Shown here one piece after another: positions 37,625-50,800 of a stretch of DNA of 57,886 nucleotides. Origin of the DNA: Saccoglossus kowalevskii (taxonomy: Eukaryota; Hemichordata; Enteropneusta; Harrimaniidae); assembly GCF_000003605.2 (NCBI RefSeq), contig NW_003143794.1, positions 101,502-159,387 of the forward strand, read 5' to 3'. The notes under the pieces are model-generated. The model was not told where the DNA came from. It saw only the letters and a list, made by a program, of their open reading frames with translations, and did not search any database. Both the position numbers and the translations under genes were made by a program. Numbering within the stretch: position 1 is the first letter of the stretch; every line of letters begins with the position of its first letter.

Positions 37625-39640
37625 CCCTAATTGTATATACCTTTTCATTCCATAATTCAATGTCAACAATTTTTAAATAATTTTAGTTTCGCTAATAGAA
37701 ACATACTTTCATTGTATTTGCATTAGATAAAATGTTGCGTTATTTTCACTAGTATCTAATAGTATAATACTACTGTCAGTACGGATTTTCACAATATGTT
37801 AACAATAATTGAATCAGTTAAGAAATGAATAATAGATGATTTTTTCACAGCGATATATCATACGCCTCTGGCACAACCGGTAAATATCGTGGTGTGATGG
37901 ACCTGAACAATAGGTTCGTATCCGTTCATAGACTAGGAAATACGACACTTACATGCTTACAGCAACACCATTAATTCTCAGTTCTGTACTTATTTTGAAT
38001 CAGGTCTCGTCTTATGAAACTACATGAACTTTTATGCACATTATATATATATATATATATATGATATATTAGGTGTTAAAATATATACTGTCAAACGCAA
38101 ACACAAACAAAAATACGGTAAATTACTGTAACAGCAACACTTTATTTCAACGTTTGTGTCGTGGGACAGTTTTGTTAAAATTGTGGTATATATATTAGTA
38201 AAACAATAAATTATTCCATCTAGACCAAAAGGTACAAGTTTGTTGATTCCGAATTTTGCTACTGTGACACCGTATTTACTCCAAAATAAAAAAAAATTCA
38301 ACACTGTTATTACACGCTTTTACCTGGTGTCCGGGTATTCTAACATAATCAGGCCTACCTGTGTACGACTTCTCGTTGTCGTGTACACCCATTTTAGTTG
38401 GTTTGGTTTTTGGTTAGTTTTCTTGTATGTTGACATAAAGCTACTCTGTATTGTGTACACTTTGAAAGCATGCTGGCTGGTTTATATTTGTATTCCCATG
38501 AAGCAATGCCCGGGTACAATAGATATAAAGAAGAAAATTTCAGTTTATTGTTCAGTTAATTTGACGATGTACATAAAAAATCCAACCATCGGTAATTATT
38601 TTCTAATGATATATCCCCATCGGCAGATGACAAACACCGAATTGATTTTGTCTGGATTTGTTATTTGATTCTAATGGTCACGTTTTCACTAGACGGTACG
38701 ACAAGAGATATAATTTTCATTTCAACATCATTAAGGTTTGTTAATACGTACATTGGTGGGTTTGAAGTGGACGCTAAGGGGTTTTCACGTCGGAACACGT
38801 TCTATCGCCTATGTGGAAGTAAACGGCAAAACATCTATACAAATAGATCCGTACCCCATATTGTTAATTGTTTAAATATAGTTCTCGACAAATTATTTCA
38901 TCATCTCGAATTTCAAAAAAATAAATAAATAAAAGAAATTGTATAATTGAACGAGTCTTGTTAATATATATTTCATATAGGATTCATTCACTCCGTATTC
39001 CGCTTATCACAGGATTCATTCGTCACCCTAATTGTCTTTCCACATATGACTTCATATTCCCCAAACAAAACCAAATACGTTCATTAAACATACGCTTTTA
39101 TGGTAATATTTAAGTTGCTCAATCTATGGTGTTCACATTACCTGGCTTCATCGCAACGCCAGAGCATGCAGCAAATTTTCAATCGCCATAGACCTATCTA
39201 CTAAAAATTATTAATATTTTCATGAACAGGTTATGATAAATCACGTACATCAACAGATTATTCCACAATGAATTTTGTTCTATGCAGCTCAGACGTCCAC
39301 TTGAATATAACCTGAGGTTTTATAATCATATGATGAATACTTGTCAAAGAGATGGGTTGTATTGATCTGATTTCTTATCCGGGAGGGGGAAGTTGTCATA
39401 TTTCTTTTTTTAAAGGCAAGGTCAATTAATTACACAATCCAATAACATGGCAATAAACAACAATTGCGTCATATATTTTAATGTTCAAATTGAAACAAAA
39501 AAAAAACCCTTAAATATTCACTCAGTAAACTAAAATATACATGATAATTGATTATTAATATACGTCATGCCTTGGCATATTTATTTTTAGTCATCCTCTT
39601 TTTAAATGCAAACGAGCGGAGGAGATGATTGATATGAACA
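37625..39640. other. Spacer, nothing recognised
   Basis: A (TA)n microsatellite is at 38042-38063. A plus-strand ORF of 142 codons (38240-38668) is long for this AT-rich DNA. Its translation is rich in Phe, Tyr, Leu and Ile with no repeated pattern, signal peptide start or known motif, and I treat it as chance. Confidence 0.4.
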
Positions 39641-39649
39641 ATCATGTTA

Positions 39650-40070
39650 TGTCATTGGTTTCATCTATCTCGAGTGAATATCACACTATTATTTGGCAAA
39701 TTCGTAGAACTGTAATTTTTTGAGTTTATCGCATTCCCATCAACACATCTTTGGTGTCGTTTTAATAACGCGCCGAGAAAATTGTTTCATTAAACTGTAA
39801 ATAATTTACCATCCGTCTGGAGTGGATATCACACTATTATATTATTAAACATACATGTTAAATTGATTTTTAATTGATCACATTCTCACCAACACGTCCT
39901 TGGTGTCATGTTAATAGCACGTGGCGAAAAGTGTTCCATTATACTGTTAATAATTCACTATCTGTCTGGACCCGATATCACACTGTTGATCGCATCACTT
40001 GGCATCGTGTTGATTCGTTGCCAAGTACTTCATCACGCAACATGTGGAAGATTCACATCGTACATCATTC
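39650..40070. repeat. Tandem repeat with about 148-bp unit, nearly three copies
   Basis: Landmarks recur at even spacing. GATATCACACT-type sequence comes at about 39678, 39825 and 39974. ACACATCTTTGGTGTCGTTTTAAT at about 39742 matches ACACGTCCTTGGTGTCATGTTAAT at about 39891. CCATCCGTCTGGA matches CTATCTGTCTGGA. Copies differ by roughly 20 percent by eye, so the array is old. It lies between globins B and C. Confidence 0.8.
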
Positions 40071-40089
40071 TTGCTCATTCGACCGAGTG

Positions 40090-41760
40090 ATCGGATTACA
40101 ATGTTATTGTTGTGCTTTTATTATTTAATTGCATTTATACGGAGAGTGTACTGTAATTAAAGTTTAAACAAAAAAGACTTATAAATCACCATTGACCTTA
40201 CGTACAATACACATTTACCATACTTGCCTCCATCACATTTACCATTAACCTTTAAAATTATAATAGTTATTGTTGAGTTGGCTGAAAGCGCAGTACAAGG
40301 ACACACACTCAAAATACTCCTTTTACACAATTTTGTACAATATGTCAATGTCACGCAACAATCCCAAGGCCAATGGTGATGAAAATTCTATTGACCTTTA
40401 TATTGTGATGTGCGCAGATTGGCATAACAGTCATATTATTCGATTCAAATAATCATAGGTTCACTGTTTTATTTTTGTATACATCCTGGCATTTACACGG
40501 TCAATTAAGATATGAATATAACTGTAACGTCTTCTAGTTTGCAGAGAAATATAGATTATAGCATCATTTACGAGATAGCACATGTGTTTCACGCATTCAA
40601 GTTTGAGTGTAAATAAAGACAAGACAATGGTTTCAAATTTCTTCTTGGCCTTATTTTACTATTAGTAATCATATTTCGTTTCATGAGACTTCGTATGAAC
40701 CATTGTTGTGGCCGTGTGTTTATTTGTGTTGACTCAGTTTTTAATCATATGCAGTAAGTGTCATATTAGTAATTGTCGCAGTTTCCCCATACAGATTAAT
40801 TATAAACAAAGTTACGGTTCGGTACATTCTTTGGCCCGGTATCAAAGTTTAGAGGTCAGTACCTATAACCTCTACTATATAAAGGATTTAATTGGGGTGG
40901 CTGTACAGATGTAAGCATTTGACGAATATATTTCTCGTCACGTGATATGCAGGACAATACATCGAACAAAGTATTGTGTTTGAGCGAATGTACCCGTCCA
41001 CTGACAGCAATTGGGCGACGCAATGTGTGCATTTATTGATATTTCCTTGATACAATCATTAAGCGTTCCTCGTTCTCCATGTTCGTAAATGTCACGATGC
41101 CGAAAGAGTTTTACTATACAGATAGACGTTTGCTATACAATTGCTTGGCACACAAATACATAATTTGGGACCTAGCAGAAACACAAACAAATAATTAGAT
41201 TGAATATTTGTATGTACATACATAATAAACTAAACAACTAATCTCATTGACAATGTGTACAACAACAAGAATGACAGTTTTAACCCTCGAAAAAGTATTG
41301 TATTAATCTTCAAATGATCCCAAATGCTTTAATTATATAAAACTGCGCACAAATTTAAAAAACGTCAGGAAAAGTTAAGATATTCAAAAAGGCTGTCAGC
41401 ATAAATTTCCACGGTAAGAACGTCTGATTTCCATCGATCAACGGGTTAGCACAAAAACAGCTAGACCAATCATAATAATCAATTAATAAATTTTAAATTA
41501 ATTATTTATAGTTGGAAGGCATTCATCCATCATAAGTGATTAGATAGTACCTGTAACATATTGTATAAATATCATACATATGTTTTTCATTTATTTTACA
41601 AAAGAAGGAAGAAATTGAGTCTTGAATTGATTTGTTCAATCAATCAACTACAGAATGACCCTATCTGGCAATTGTGAAGATTACTTAAACAAATTCAAAG
41701 CAACTGTATCATAATCGCTTTAAGAATTAACTTTTTAGTTATTTAGCAACAAATCGTCGT
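40090..41760. other. Spacer, nothing recognised
   Basis: Only short unassigned ORFs (60-68 codons). No repeats beyond scattered AT-rich runs were seen. Confidence 0.4.
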
Positions 41761-41764
41761 TGGG

Positions 41765-41985
41765 AAAATTGTTTCCATGGCAACGAGATCCCGACCTCTT
41801 ACCAATTTGAACCCCTTCAGAAAATATCACGAGAATACATATTTAAGATTTTTTGAGATAATAAATAATGTGATTATTCTGGAAATTACAGTTTCCATAG
41901 CAACCAGATCAACATCTCTTGCAAAATAGAAACGACAGATACTTGGTTTCAATGTTGAACCCCTTCTGAAAAGTGATGGGACAAT
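41765..41985. repeat. Two-copy X-box-bearing repeat, about 120-bp unit
   Basis: GTTTCCATGGCAACGAGATC (41771) recurs as GTTTCCATAGCAACCAGATC (41891), each followed by a CATCTCTT-like or CCTCTTAC block. TTGAACCCCTTC is also duplicated (about 41807 and 41955). The first 14 bases of each are near-perfect RFX X-box palindromes. It is related in style to the repeat at 33660-34120 but is not an obvious full match. Confidence 0.65.
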
Positions 41986-43492
41986 TCGTCCGTATTGCTT
42001 AACCTCAATTATTATTCATCGCAATCATTCAAGTTATACACAACTCTTTGTGATCCGAACAATAGTTTTGAGGGGGGGGGTATTTTTGAGAGAAACTCGG
42101 CAAGATAGGAGAAACTTTATGCCATTCTGTCTGAAATTTTACACTTATTCGGGACGGTCGTGATACCATTCAGTGCGTAGTCTACAAATGATAATTATCA
42201 CGAACTACTACGGAATAAAAAGACGAGACAAAATGATTCCTTCATATTTAATCACCAATTTTATAAAACATTTGATAAGTTCAGATTATCACAGATGTTA
42301 TCATCGGTATTAACTGCAGTGTCGTCTGAACAAAGTGCACCGTTCAATGTACCACTTTTCTAACTTCGTTATCACTTTTAGGTAAAAATATATTAACACA
42401 ATGAATGCACATCATTTCTTTTGCTGATAATAACCTTTATTATAATTTGAGCATTACAAATGTTTTTGCTATATTTCATTATAAATCTGTTCAGTATAAG
42501 GTCCATCTTTTTTGTTCATTGTGATAAGGGTCTATTATCAGTTCATCCTCTTAATACCCCAGTATCTGTCCGAGAAACACTTTATACTATAATAACTGTA
42601 TTCGATAACATTGCTGAATGGTAAATTTGCATCGTATTCAAATCTAATGACCGGGAAGAATTTATATTTGGAATGAATACTAATCGTCCAATATCAGAAG
42701 GAGATAAAAGGTTATGCAAAGTCAAATACTAATATTGGCCTGTGTATAATACATTGTGGTAGTTTGTATTGACAACTAACTGTAATTATGATTGATGCTT
42801 AAATTTACCACCTAGTATTCATCTTAGTACAAGAAACAAGAAATATGGACGTTATTTCATGACATGACCTTTCATTACAAAAAATAAATGTTCATTTGGT
42901 CGTATGAGTGAAACATCCGAAGTTTTTTCTAACTTCTGCCGTATTGCGATTTGCCCACGTTTGACGTATTTGATAGATAGTAGTGGATTCTGGACATTGG
43001 ACACCTGTACATATTTTGTGTACTGTTTTACATAATAATATTGAACACGTGTCAATATGATGATATGATGTTACCTGAAGAATACTTTGTGACAAAAAAT
43101 GATAGTAACAAGTATTTTAGTAGATAGAATGTTGATACTAATAGTGTATAAAACCGCATAGGGTTAATTCCTTTAAATATTTTAAGAAGTCCGTTGTCTC
43201 TGGATTGAGCGGCTGTCATACTACACGATTTGTACCTACATTTCGTTGGTAGATGTACGTGTATGTATTCACAAATTGATTCCAAGAGTGGCTGTGTCCA
43301 CAGACAACACAGTAATTGGTTCAACTCAGCTGCTATAATCATTGAAGGATATATACTGTGTGGTTGGTTGGACAAAATATTATTGTGAATATACTGTACT
43401 GACTGTTTTTATCTCTTTCTCATTCCCTCCAATTGCAGCTATCAGTTTATCGCAGTGATGCCTGCCTTTGTTGTCTCAGTTAGTACGTACAA
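41986..43492. other. Spacer downstream of globin C, nothing recognised
   Basis: A G-run at about 42072-42080 and ORFs of 67-107 codons on the minus strand (42852-43375) without motifs. The 107-codon ORF (43375-43052) directly follows the globin C stop on the same strand, but it shows no family features and is probably 3' flanking sequence. Confidence 0.4.
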
Positions 43493-46400
43493 TTAAGGCT
43501 TGCCATTTAGCTTCAATGACTTATCTATGAGTTCTGCAGCCAATCCCTGCTTCATTGTAAATGCTATGTATTTAAATAATTGTATCCAAGCATCTTCGAC
43601 CTTTTTATCCCAAGATCCTGTTAACGTTGGTTGTATTGATGCTATAAATTGCTGCCCGAAGACCTTTGAATATAAGAAAACAAATATGGATCTTTACTAC
43701 CGATTATTTTTTTTTTCAATTAGAGAATTGATCTTTAGCTATTTGATTATATTGAACATTTTAAGACTAGCTATTTGTACTATAGTCTAATTATTCTTTT
43801 TTGTTGACATACACACAGATAAAGTAGTGATATTTATTAGAAGAGGCCCACGCAATTTTTTTGTTGATACTGGGGTAGTCTGTCATGGAAATGTGGAGAC
43901 AATGGTGATTAACAAATTAACTTGTGTCATTAGTTATATGAATTTTAATGTTGCTGATGCCAGTGATGTAACAAGAAGTGATTCTTTTGTGTTTTGCCAA
44001 GCAGACCGTCTCACATACTCAAGGAAATAAAATCCAAGAAGCAAATATGCAATAATGCACTGCTAATTAACTTAGGTAATCGGCAGAATTGGTCCAAAGA
44101 GGAGTCGAATAAATGATAACGAACCAAACGTTAACACATGTTAGTGATTCTGTTCTATTTTTTCTGTCGTCTCTCACATTTCGTATTGAATGTCAACATG
44201 ACCTTTGTAATGTCGCCCTGCATTATATATAACATGTCGATTCAAGTGCCAATGTGAACTGTTTCCGACATACATTTCATAATTTATGAATATATTTCCA
44301 TATGCACGCACACACATACATATACTACAAACAAAATAATCAAAACACGATGTAAAACGTGCAAATAAAAAATAATACATACATCAATAAGGTTAATATC
44401 AGCGTTGTATGAACAATGGCGCCTCCCAAGATCTATCAACACACATTCAGCTTGTGATCCGTTTTTCTCTGAAATAAGTGTAAGTACATCTCTGACCACG
44501 TTCATAAATCTGAGGCCATGTTCCTTTATTAGAGCTGTGTTTTCCTTGTCCTTTGGTGACATAGCTGTATCTGACAAGCCAAACATAACTTTGGCTTCAG
44601 GGTGGTGCTCGAACAATCTGAAAATAAATAGATAAATAATAATAATAAAATGCGCATAATTTATACTTGAATACGAAAGTGGTAAACCTTTTCGCCATAG
44701 CAAAACAATCGTTTTTGATAAATTAAAATTGTTGATGTATTTTTAATAATATTCTGCTCTTGATGGAAAGTTTGTCATTTGTAGAGAAAATTACAAATGT
44801 CACCTTAGATACGACTGTAGTCTATTCAACAAGACTTGTGCTCTAGTGGTTGTTTGATTATCGTTATTGAGCATCTATCCCAGGTGCAGGCGAGGGCTTA
44901 AAACACTAATCACTGTACCCACAACGTATAAACAAGGGGGCGCAACAAAGCACACGTAGCATGTAGCATTAATAGTATACACGTAAAATTGAATTTCCTT
45001 TTAACGCAACATATGACAAACGCCTTCTTTGTAAATGCATCGGATGCTCTTATAATAATGTAATTCTAAACGCCTATCTGACAGTTTGACATTTTCGTCA
45101 GCTTTATCAATAATGTCAATATACTTAGTAAAAAGTATGCCAAATATCGCTTCAAATATATTTTGACGGTCATTTGTAATGACTCTTCGTCGCTCGCTTT
45201 TTTAGATGAATTCCAGTTTATGAGGTTTATTCACAAAATATAAGATTTCCTAATTGTCTTTATTTTCACATTGGTAGTGATCATTACTGTGTTATCATTC
45301 ACTGTCAGTTTTTTTTTCTACAGTAAAGAGTAAAAGATATAAACTGGTGTTTAAAGTCGAAATATACCTCACAGCAATAGAAATAATTGGCCGTACTGCA
45401 AATAATTATCCAAAAAACGTCATTTGCGTAGTAGGAATTCCCCCTCGCATGCGTATGATATCAGACATCTATAATTAACAACACTTGTTCCGAGTAAAGT
45501 AGATTTACGTTTTTTTTTTACATATAATTGGCTATCATGGGTCAGTTGCACAGGTTTGCATGACGCACGAGTACTTGCAAGAAATCTCGCTGCATTGGGA
45601 ATAGAATTCCGTAAACGAATGCGATAAAAACCAATAAGCGCATAGTAACAATGTTTTAATTAGACCGATTGTTTAATTGACTTGCTGGATAGTTTTTCAA
45701 GATGATACGTTACGAGATGACAGATGTATGGCTATGAACTTATAACGCATGCGCCACTATAAAGAAACGTTGACGTTTTGTTTGCGAAATATTTGTTTTA
45801 AAAATAATTGTGTTGATTTAAGACAGTCAAACTAGCGACACATAATAAATAGTACATTTCCCTGTTAATACATTCAATCACGATGACACGACATACATTT
45901 TTAAAGATCTTTGCATTGTTTTGAATGGCGTACCTTGCATGTATACTAGTATTGGGAGAGATAACGAATTTTGCTTTCAGCGCGAGTTCGACAAACATGG
46001 TTACAAAGCAGTTCTCGGCGGGGAACACGATGAAGAGATAGATCAATCTGCATCAATGTATAGTGCTTTGGTAACAGAGATAAACGGGAGTAATCTAACA
46101 ACACGACATCAACGCACGGGGGATCGCATGTCTGAATAGTACATACAGAAATTAAACATTATAATTATGAATACTATCTGTAATGTGTGCGGGAACAGGG
46201 GGTGGTGGGTTTGTGGTGATATTATAAAATCAAATTACTTGGGCAACAGCAGGCACACATAATCAGTCGTAAGTGCATAGACGATGTTATCAGTTCATTA
46301 GATGGGAATCTGCATTGTATATGGTTGTGCCAGCAAAATGCTGGATATGAGATAACGCATATGCAAGCTGTGACTGGAGAGTTACAATGTTGAATTTCAA

Positions 46401-47704
46401 AAAAGTAACAATTTATAACAGTTACCCATGGGTTGTATAACGATGCTATCTGCAATTTGTAGAAATCTAAGTATTCGATTCAATACATTGTTCATAAATC
46501 CTTAGACCATGGGCTACTACTGTGAGTTTTTTTTATTTTAACAAATCAGTCCTTTGGGTGAAAAAATGAATAATAATCATTCGAATATGGATATGTCCCA
46601 TGATTGTCTCTCAGCAATCTCATTTTCGTAATTGTTGTTTTGCTGTAGTTTTCCCATTTAACATACTACAGATATTCATAATATTTGAGTGAGCAAAATC
46701 GTGCGAAGATTTGGTGGAGGGCACGGCGTGTAATCTGAAACTTGCGTGTTTACCCTATCACTTCAAAACGAATAATGCTTGGAAATAATATATGCCTCTT
46801 GTTTTGAAAATAAATTTTCGATTTGGGAATCTAAACAATATCTATATTTGTAGAAATCAATATTTGTAGTTACGTGAGGAGTATGCAGACATAGAAATGA
46901 TAGTTTAGTTATCCAGTGAAGAGAGTCATTTAACTAATTTTATATATGGATATGTAAATGGCGGAGTTGCTGCATTGCTTATTTAAATCGTTTGTGCATA
47001 TTGTTACAATGTTTAGTAAAAAGTATGTGCCACAATATTTAATACCTGAAAATATGCAAAACATGTCAAATTAGGTAGCAATTATCATAGTGAAATCATC
47101 TATGGGTGCGAATTGAGAAAAAAACAAAATGTAATTTTATTTTAACTGATTATTGTAGGCAAAACATGCATACAGCATCCGTAAATCCTTAGTAAATTAC
47201 CGTGAAGTGCAATTGTTGTCACGATAATCGGCTACTCATAACGTCTTCAAATAAATATACTTTTTTAGTTAACATCATTTTGTTACCATTTATCGAAATG
47301 GTCAATGAACTATCAAATTTGTATTTGAAATTTGAAAAACAAAAATATTATGCCATTATTGCCGGGAATATGATTTTGTTATATTCAAGGTTGAAAATGC
47401 CCACAACTATCGATATTCTGAGTAATCAATACTTGTTCAATACAAAGATGTGAATGAACTGCATCGTGAAAAACAAAAACAACAGTATAGCAGACTGCTA
47501 TATTGTACTTATATGAATATTAACACTGCAGCAAGCATGGTAAGCGGTCGTTAACAGTTGCTCTTACCCAGTAAACATTAATAATCCAATCCGTTCTAAA
47601 TCTCCTCGAATGCTCAGCCAGGTTTGGACAAGTATCTTCTCTTGTTCCTTCGACAGCGATTGACTTGTACTCGACCTGCTTGATTTGGCGACCTCGTTCC
47701 CCAT
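43493..47704 (-). CDS. Globin C: globin X-like, MGN start without Cys3, three exons
   Basis: Heme-binding globin of 180 residues, joined from exon 1 (47704-47568), exon 2 (44617-44383) and exon 3 (43663-43493, stop TAA). Donors are GTAAGA and GTATGT; acceptors are TTCAG and CAAAG. Intron 1 (2950 bp) is phase 2 in the Gly codon of LLMFTG (B12.2). Intron 2 (719 bp) is phase 0 after NLID (G7.0). CD1 Phe58, distal His79 in KEHG and proximal His113 in LGRRH are present. Cys114 follows the proximal His directly, where A has Leu and B has His. The start MGNEVAKSSRSS keeps Gly2 and a small residue at position 6, which suits myristoylation, but there is no Cys3 for palmitoylation; the following Lys and Arg could help membrane binding instead. 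An overlapping ATG 8 bases upstream in another frame (MENGERGR...) does not give a globin. Its exon 3 is closest to globin B. Confidence 0.92.
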
Positions 47705-47755
47705 TCTCCATCAATTGCTCAGTATGCTGTGACAGTGTGTAGCTCTTCTCCTTAG

Positions 47756-47763
47756 TAAATATA
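47756..47763 (-). promoter_or_regulatory. Candidate TATA box of globin C
   Basis: The minus strand reads GGGCTATATTTACTAAGG, placing TATATTTA about 52 bases upstream of the globin C ATG. A start site 25-30 bases downstream would give a short 5' untranslated region of about 25 bases with no intervening intron. Position and GC-rich flanks fit a core promoter, but no experimental support is visible. Confidence 0.35.
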
Positions 47764-47796
47764 GCCCAGCTCGACTCCCACGATTTTCAAACATAG

Positions 47797-47818
47797 ATAT
47801 ATATATATATATATATGG
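47797..47818. repeat. (TA)n microsatellite
   Basis: About eleven TA units lie just upstream of globin C. Similar runs occur at 3703-3724, 13938-13957, 20722-20740, 22174-22193, 29418-29440, 34121-34133 and 38042-38063. Confidence 0.9.
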
Positions 47819-50800
47819 TCTACACGCCTGACGTGGTAGATGACGGGCAACCCGCGTAGCTTTGTGAACTTCAACAGGGCTGATTTCTCGTACGTGTGTC
47901 TGTCAGCTGGGGAAATGCAATGTGCGTGATGACTAACCGACGCACCGTCAATCCAAGAATGTATGTACGACTGATGCGTTGGAACAATGAACCTACCATA
48001 TCAATGTGATGTAAACGAACTTAGACCAGCTGTTGAGTTAATGCCGAGACGAGTGCCATCCGACGTGTTGACTGCTATAAGTAGCCTTGCAATGCGGGAT
48101 TTTATAAATATATTAACCTTGGCAATAACGATCGGCATTCATAATAAATTTATCATCCACATGGTGTCTGTATTATGTGTGTGGGTTATGCATTCATGAA
48201 CTATGACCCCTATTTATATTTTATATATATTTTTCAATTAGCTTAGCCACAAGGCCACGATTTATGGAAATCTATGTGGGGTTCCTAGATGCAGCCTTAA
48301 CGTCATGAATATTAGACGAAAAGAAATTTGCTGCTGTTAATGGCCTTGTTCGTCGAGCCGCATGTGGCTATTGTCGTATGGTATAACCACATTTCGAATG
48401 TCCATTACGGCAAGAAACCAAATTATCTTCGGTAGGAGTAGTCAAGTCTTGGGGAGTTCACTGCAGGTAACGCACAATAACGGCATAGTCGCACGCATTG
48501 TATGGGTATATATATGTAATTATAACAAAAAAAGAACAGACATAGAAATAAATACAAAACTTACCACTCCATACTGACTTTTCTAATTATAGTGCAAGTC
48601 GCAACAACAAAATAGGATAAAAGAGATGCTTGGGGTAACTTCATTAATCAGCAGCTACCGGCCATTTGAAGTTCTTGCCATTTTATGTAACTGATTAGTT
48701 AGCGCAATTGTTCTCATACAATCAGTACTACAATTCTATCGCTGTACTAACGTTAATGTAATTATTGAAGGGTAGATTGTATTTTGTAAAATGACGAATA
48801 GAACTACCTTCAAATGAAATGAACATATTGTGGCGTATAAGTATATTAAGTAGTAATACATAGCGAGATTACAGAATAATTCAATTATAATGCAAATTAC
48901 TATTTTAATGCTTTTTGAAGTTTTAAATGTCGGAAGGGGAAAGGACTGGAATATATTCATGCTCGGTTTGTAGGACCAGTCATATGTGAGTGAGAAAACC
49001 AATTCTGGGTTAGATTGTACGGAACGAGTAAATGCAGCTATAGTTAATTGAGAAGATTGGATTAGTAGACAGTCTGTTCAATCTATCAGCATTCATCGCT
49101 TTGCAGAGTCCTATAGTTGTGAGTTATTAGATGACGATGCCATTACTTTACTACTCAGAAATCAATAATGTGTCATATAGTGTTGACACATTTTTTTGGA
49201 AGAACAACACGCAAGCATTAACTATTTCCGGGTGATTTACATACGTTTCATTTCCAGCTTACTGTTTGATATGATAAATTGTATCTGTGTTGTTTTAGTT
49301 ACAATTACATTATTTTCAATGAATAAACTTAATTCTACCATTACAGTTGCCCTTTGTGGTGGTATCACCAATCGTAGAATCGTAGTCATGCGATCCATGT
49401 GAAAAAAAAAAAAAAACAAGAAAGCTGAATATTCATTTTGAAGAAGCGTTTGATATATAAGAAAATGAATATTAAAGGATATTTGTAACATTGCCCACTT
49501 GTATTCACGAATTTTAAAAACGTGTTAGTCAAGCATTCACATTACGAGTATCCTTGGTTAATGTATTATAATGGCAGAGCGTCCATGGTCACGTCTTGTG
49601 TCATAATAATGGCTGCTGGAAGTGATAAATATAGTATATACGATAGAGACGGGTAGTAGTTGTAGTGTTTGGTAATTATTGAATATAACCACTAGGACGT
49701 TTGGGGCATTGACGTTTCATCAATATAGTGCGTGAATATGCAGTGGTATGTGTGACACAGTTTATTTTTTAAACAATTAATCATTACGTGTTCCCGGACC
49801 ATTAATGTGGGAAATGTTTGGAAGCCCACCATCAACTGTGGCACAATTATACAATTCCTTCTGTTCCACTGGCACGTTTAGTTTCGAAGATGTAGGAAGT
49901 AGTTTAGTAAACAGGAAATAAATGTAACAGGTAAATAATATTTCTATATTTACAATGTTATAGTGTGTGTGTATTCCTGTTCACATACCCATCTTGTAAT
50001 TTCTCCAATGAAACTGATCATAGTTTTAAACAGCACACAAATCAAATGTTATAAGAAATATGTTTCTTGAAGAATAGTAATGACCGTAAATCGGAATACA
50101 CCTTGTTTCAGATATCAACCAAAGCGCGTTTTAGTTATATTTACGGTCTCCGCCATATTTGATTCTCCTAAAATTAACGCATGCGTACTTCTTTCCCTCG
50201 CCCTCTAGATGATATTTTGCGAATTTGATGATGTGTTATTGTAATTACTCTTCTTTTATAGGACGTTTGTTCAATGATCTACGGTTGGATATGTTATTTC
50301 CAATTTCTTCGAAAACTGGTCAATATCAAAGTGACCATGGAACCGAACAATTACCGATGACTACAAAAATGAATATATTTCTACTCCAAGAAGGTTGAAT
50401 TGTCAATGAATTATGTTCAAAAAACGGCGATTTGGTATGTAATTTGGGCGGGACGTTATTATGCCTCGATACGTAGTGACAATTTACAGTTAATTTTAAT
50501 GTTCTAAATGCTACAAATAATATATATAGAGTGGGATAATAATTTATATATTTAAATACATAATTACATGAAATGCATAATTTCATAAGTAAAATGTTAT
50601 TGACAGATACACATTGGCGATCCTTCCAAGTCATATTATATTGTATCTACTTCTTTAATTGGACCTCACCAACAGTTCATTACGTATTACGTAATTACGT
50701 CTACCATCGATTCAGACGTCATTACTACGCGAACAGCAATACTACTGCTACTACTGGAATAAAGTGTAATTCATGTTAGGTTCAATAATTTGGTTCTATG

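Noticed and set aside
37016-37669. Two ORFs of more than 200 codons on both strands
   Set aside because: Almost entirely N; artefact of the assembly gap.
38240-38668. 142-codon plus-strand ORF
   Set aside because: Hydrophobic, compositionally like translated AT-rich DNA, no motif and no conserved partner. Chance ORF most likely.
45921-46139. 72-codon plus ORF inside intron 1 of globin C, with hydrophilic composition
   Set aside because: No family pattern, antisense to the globin intron and overlapping an ORF on the other strand; left unannotated.
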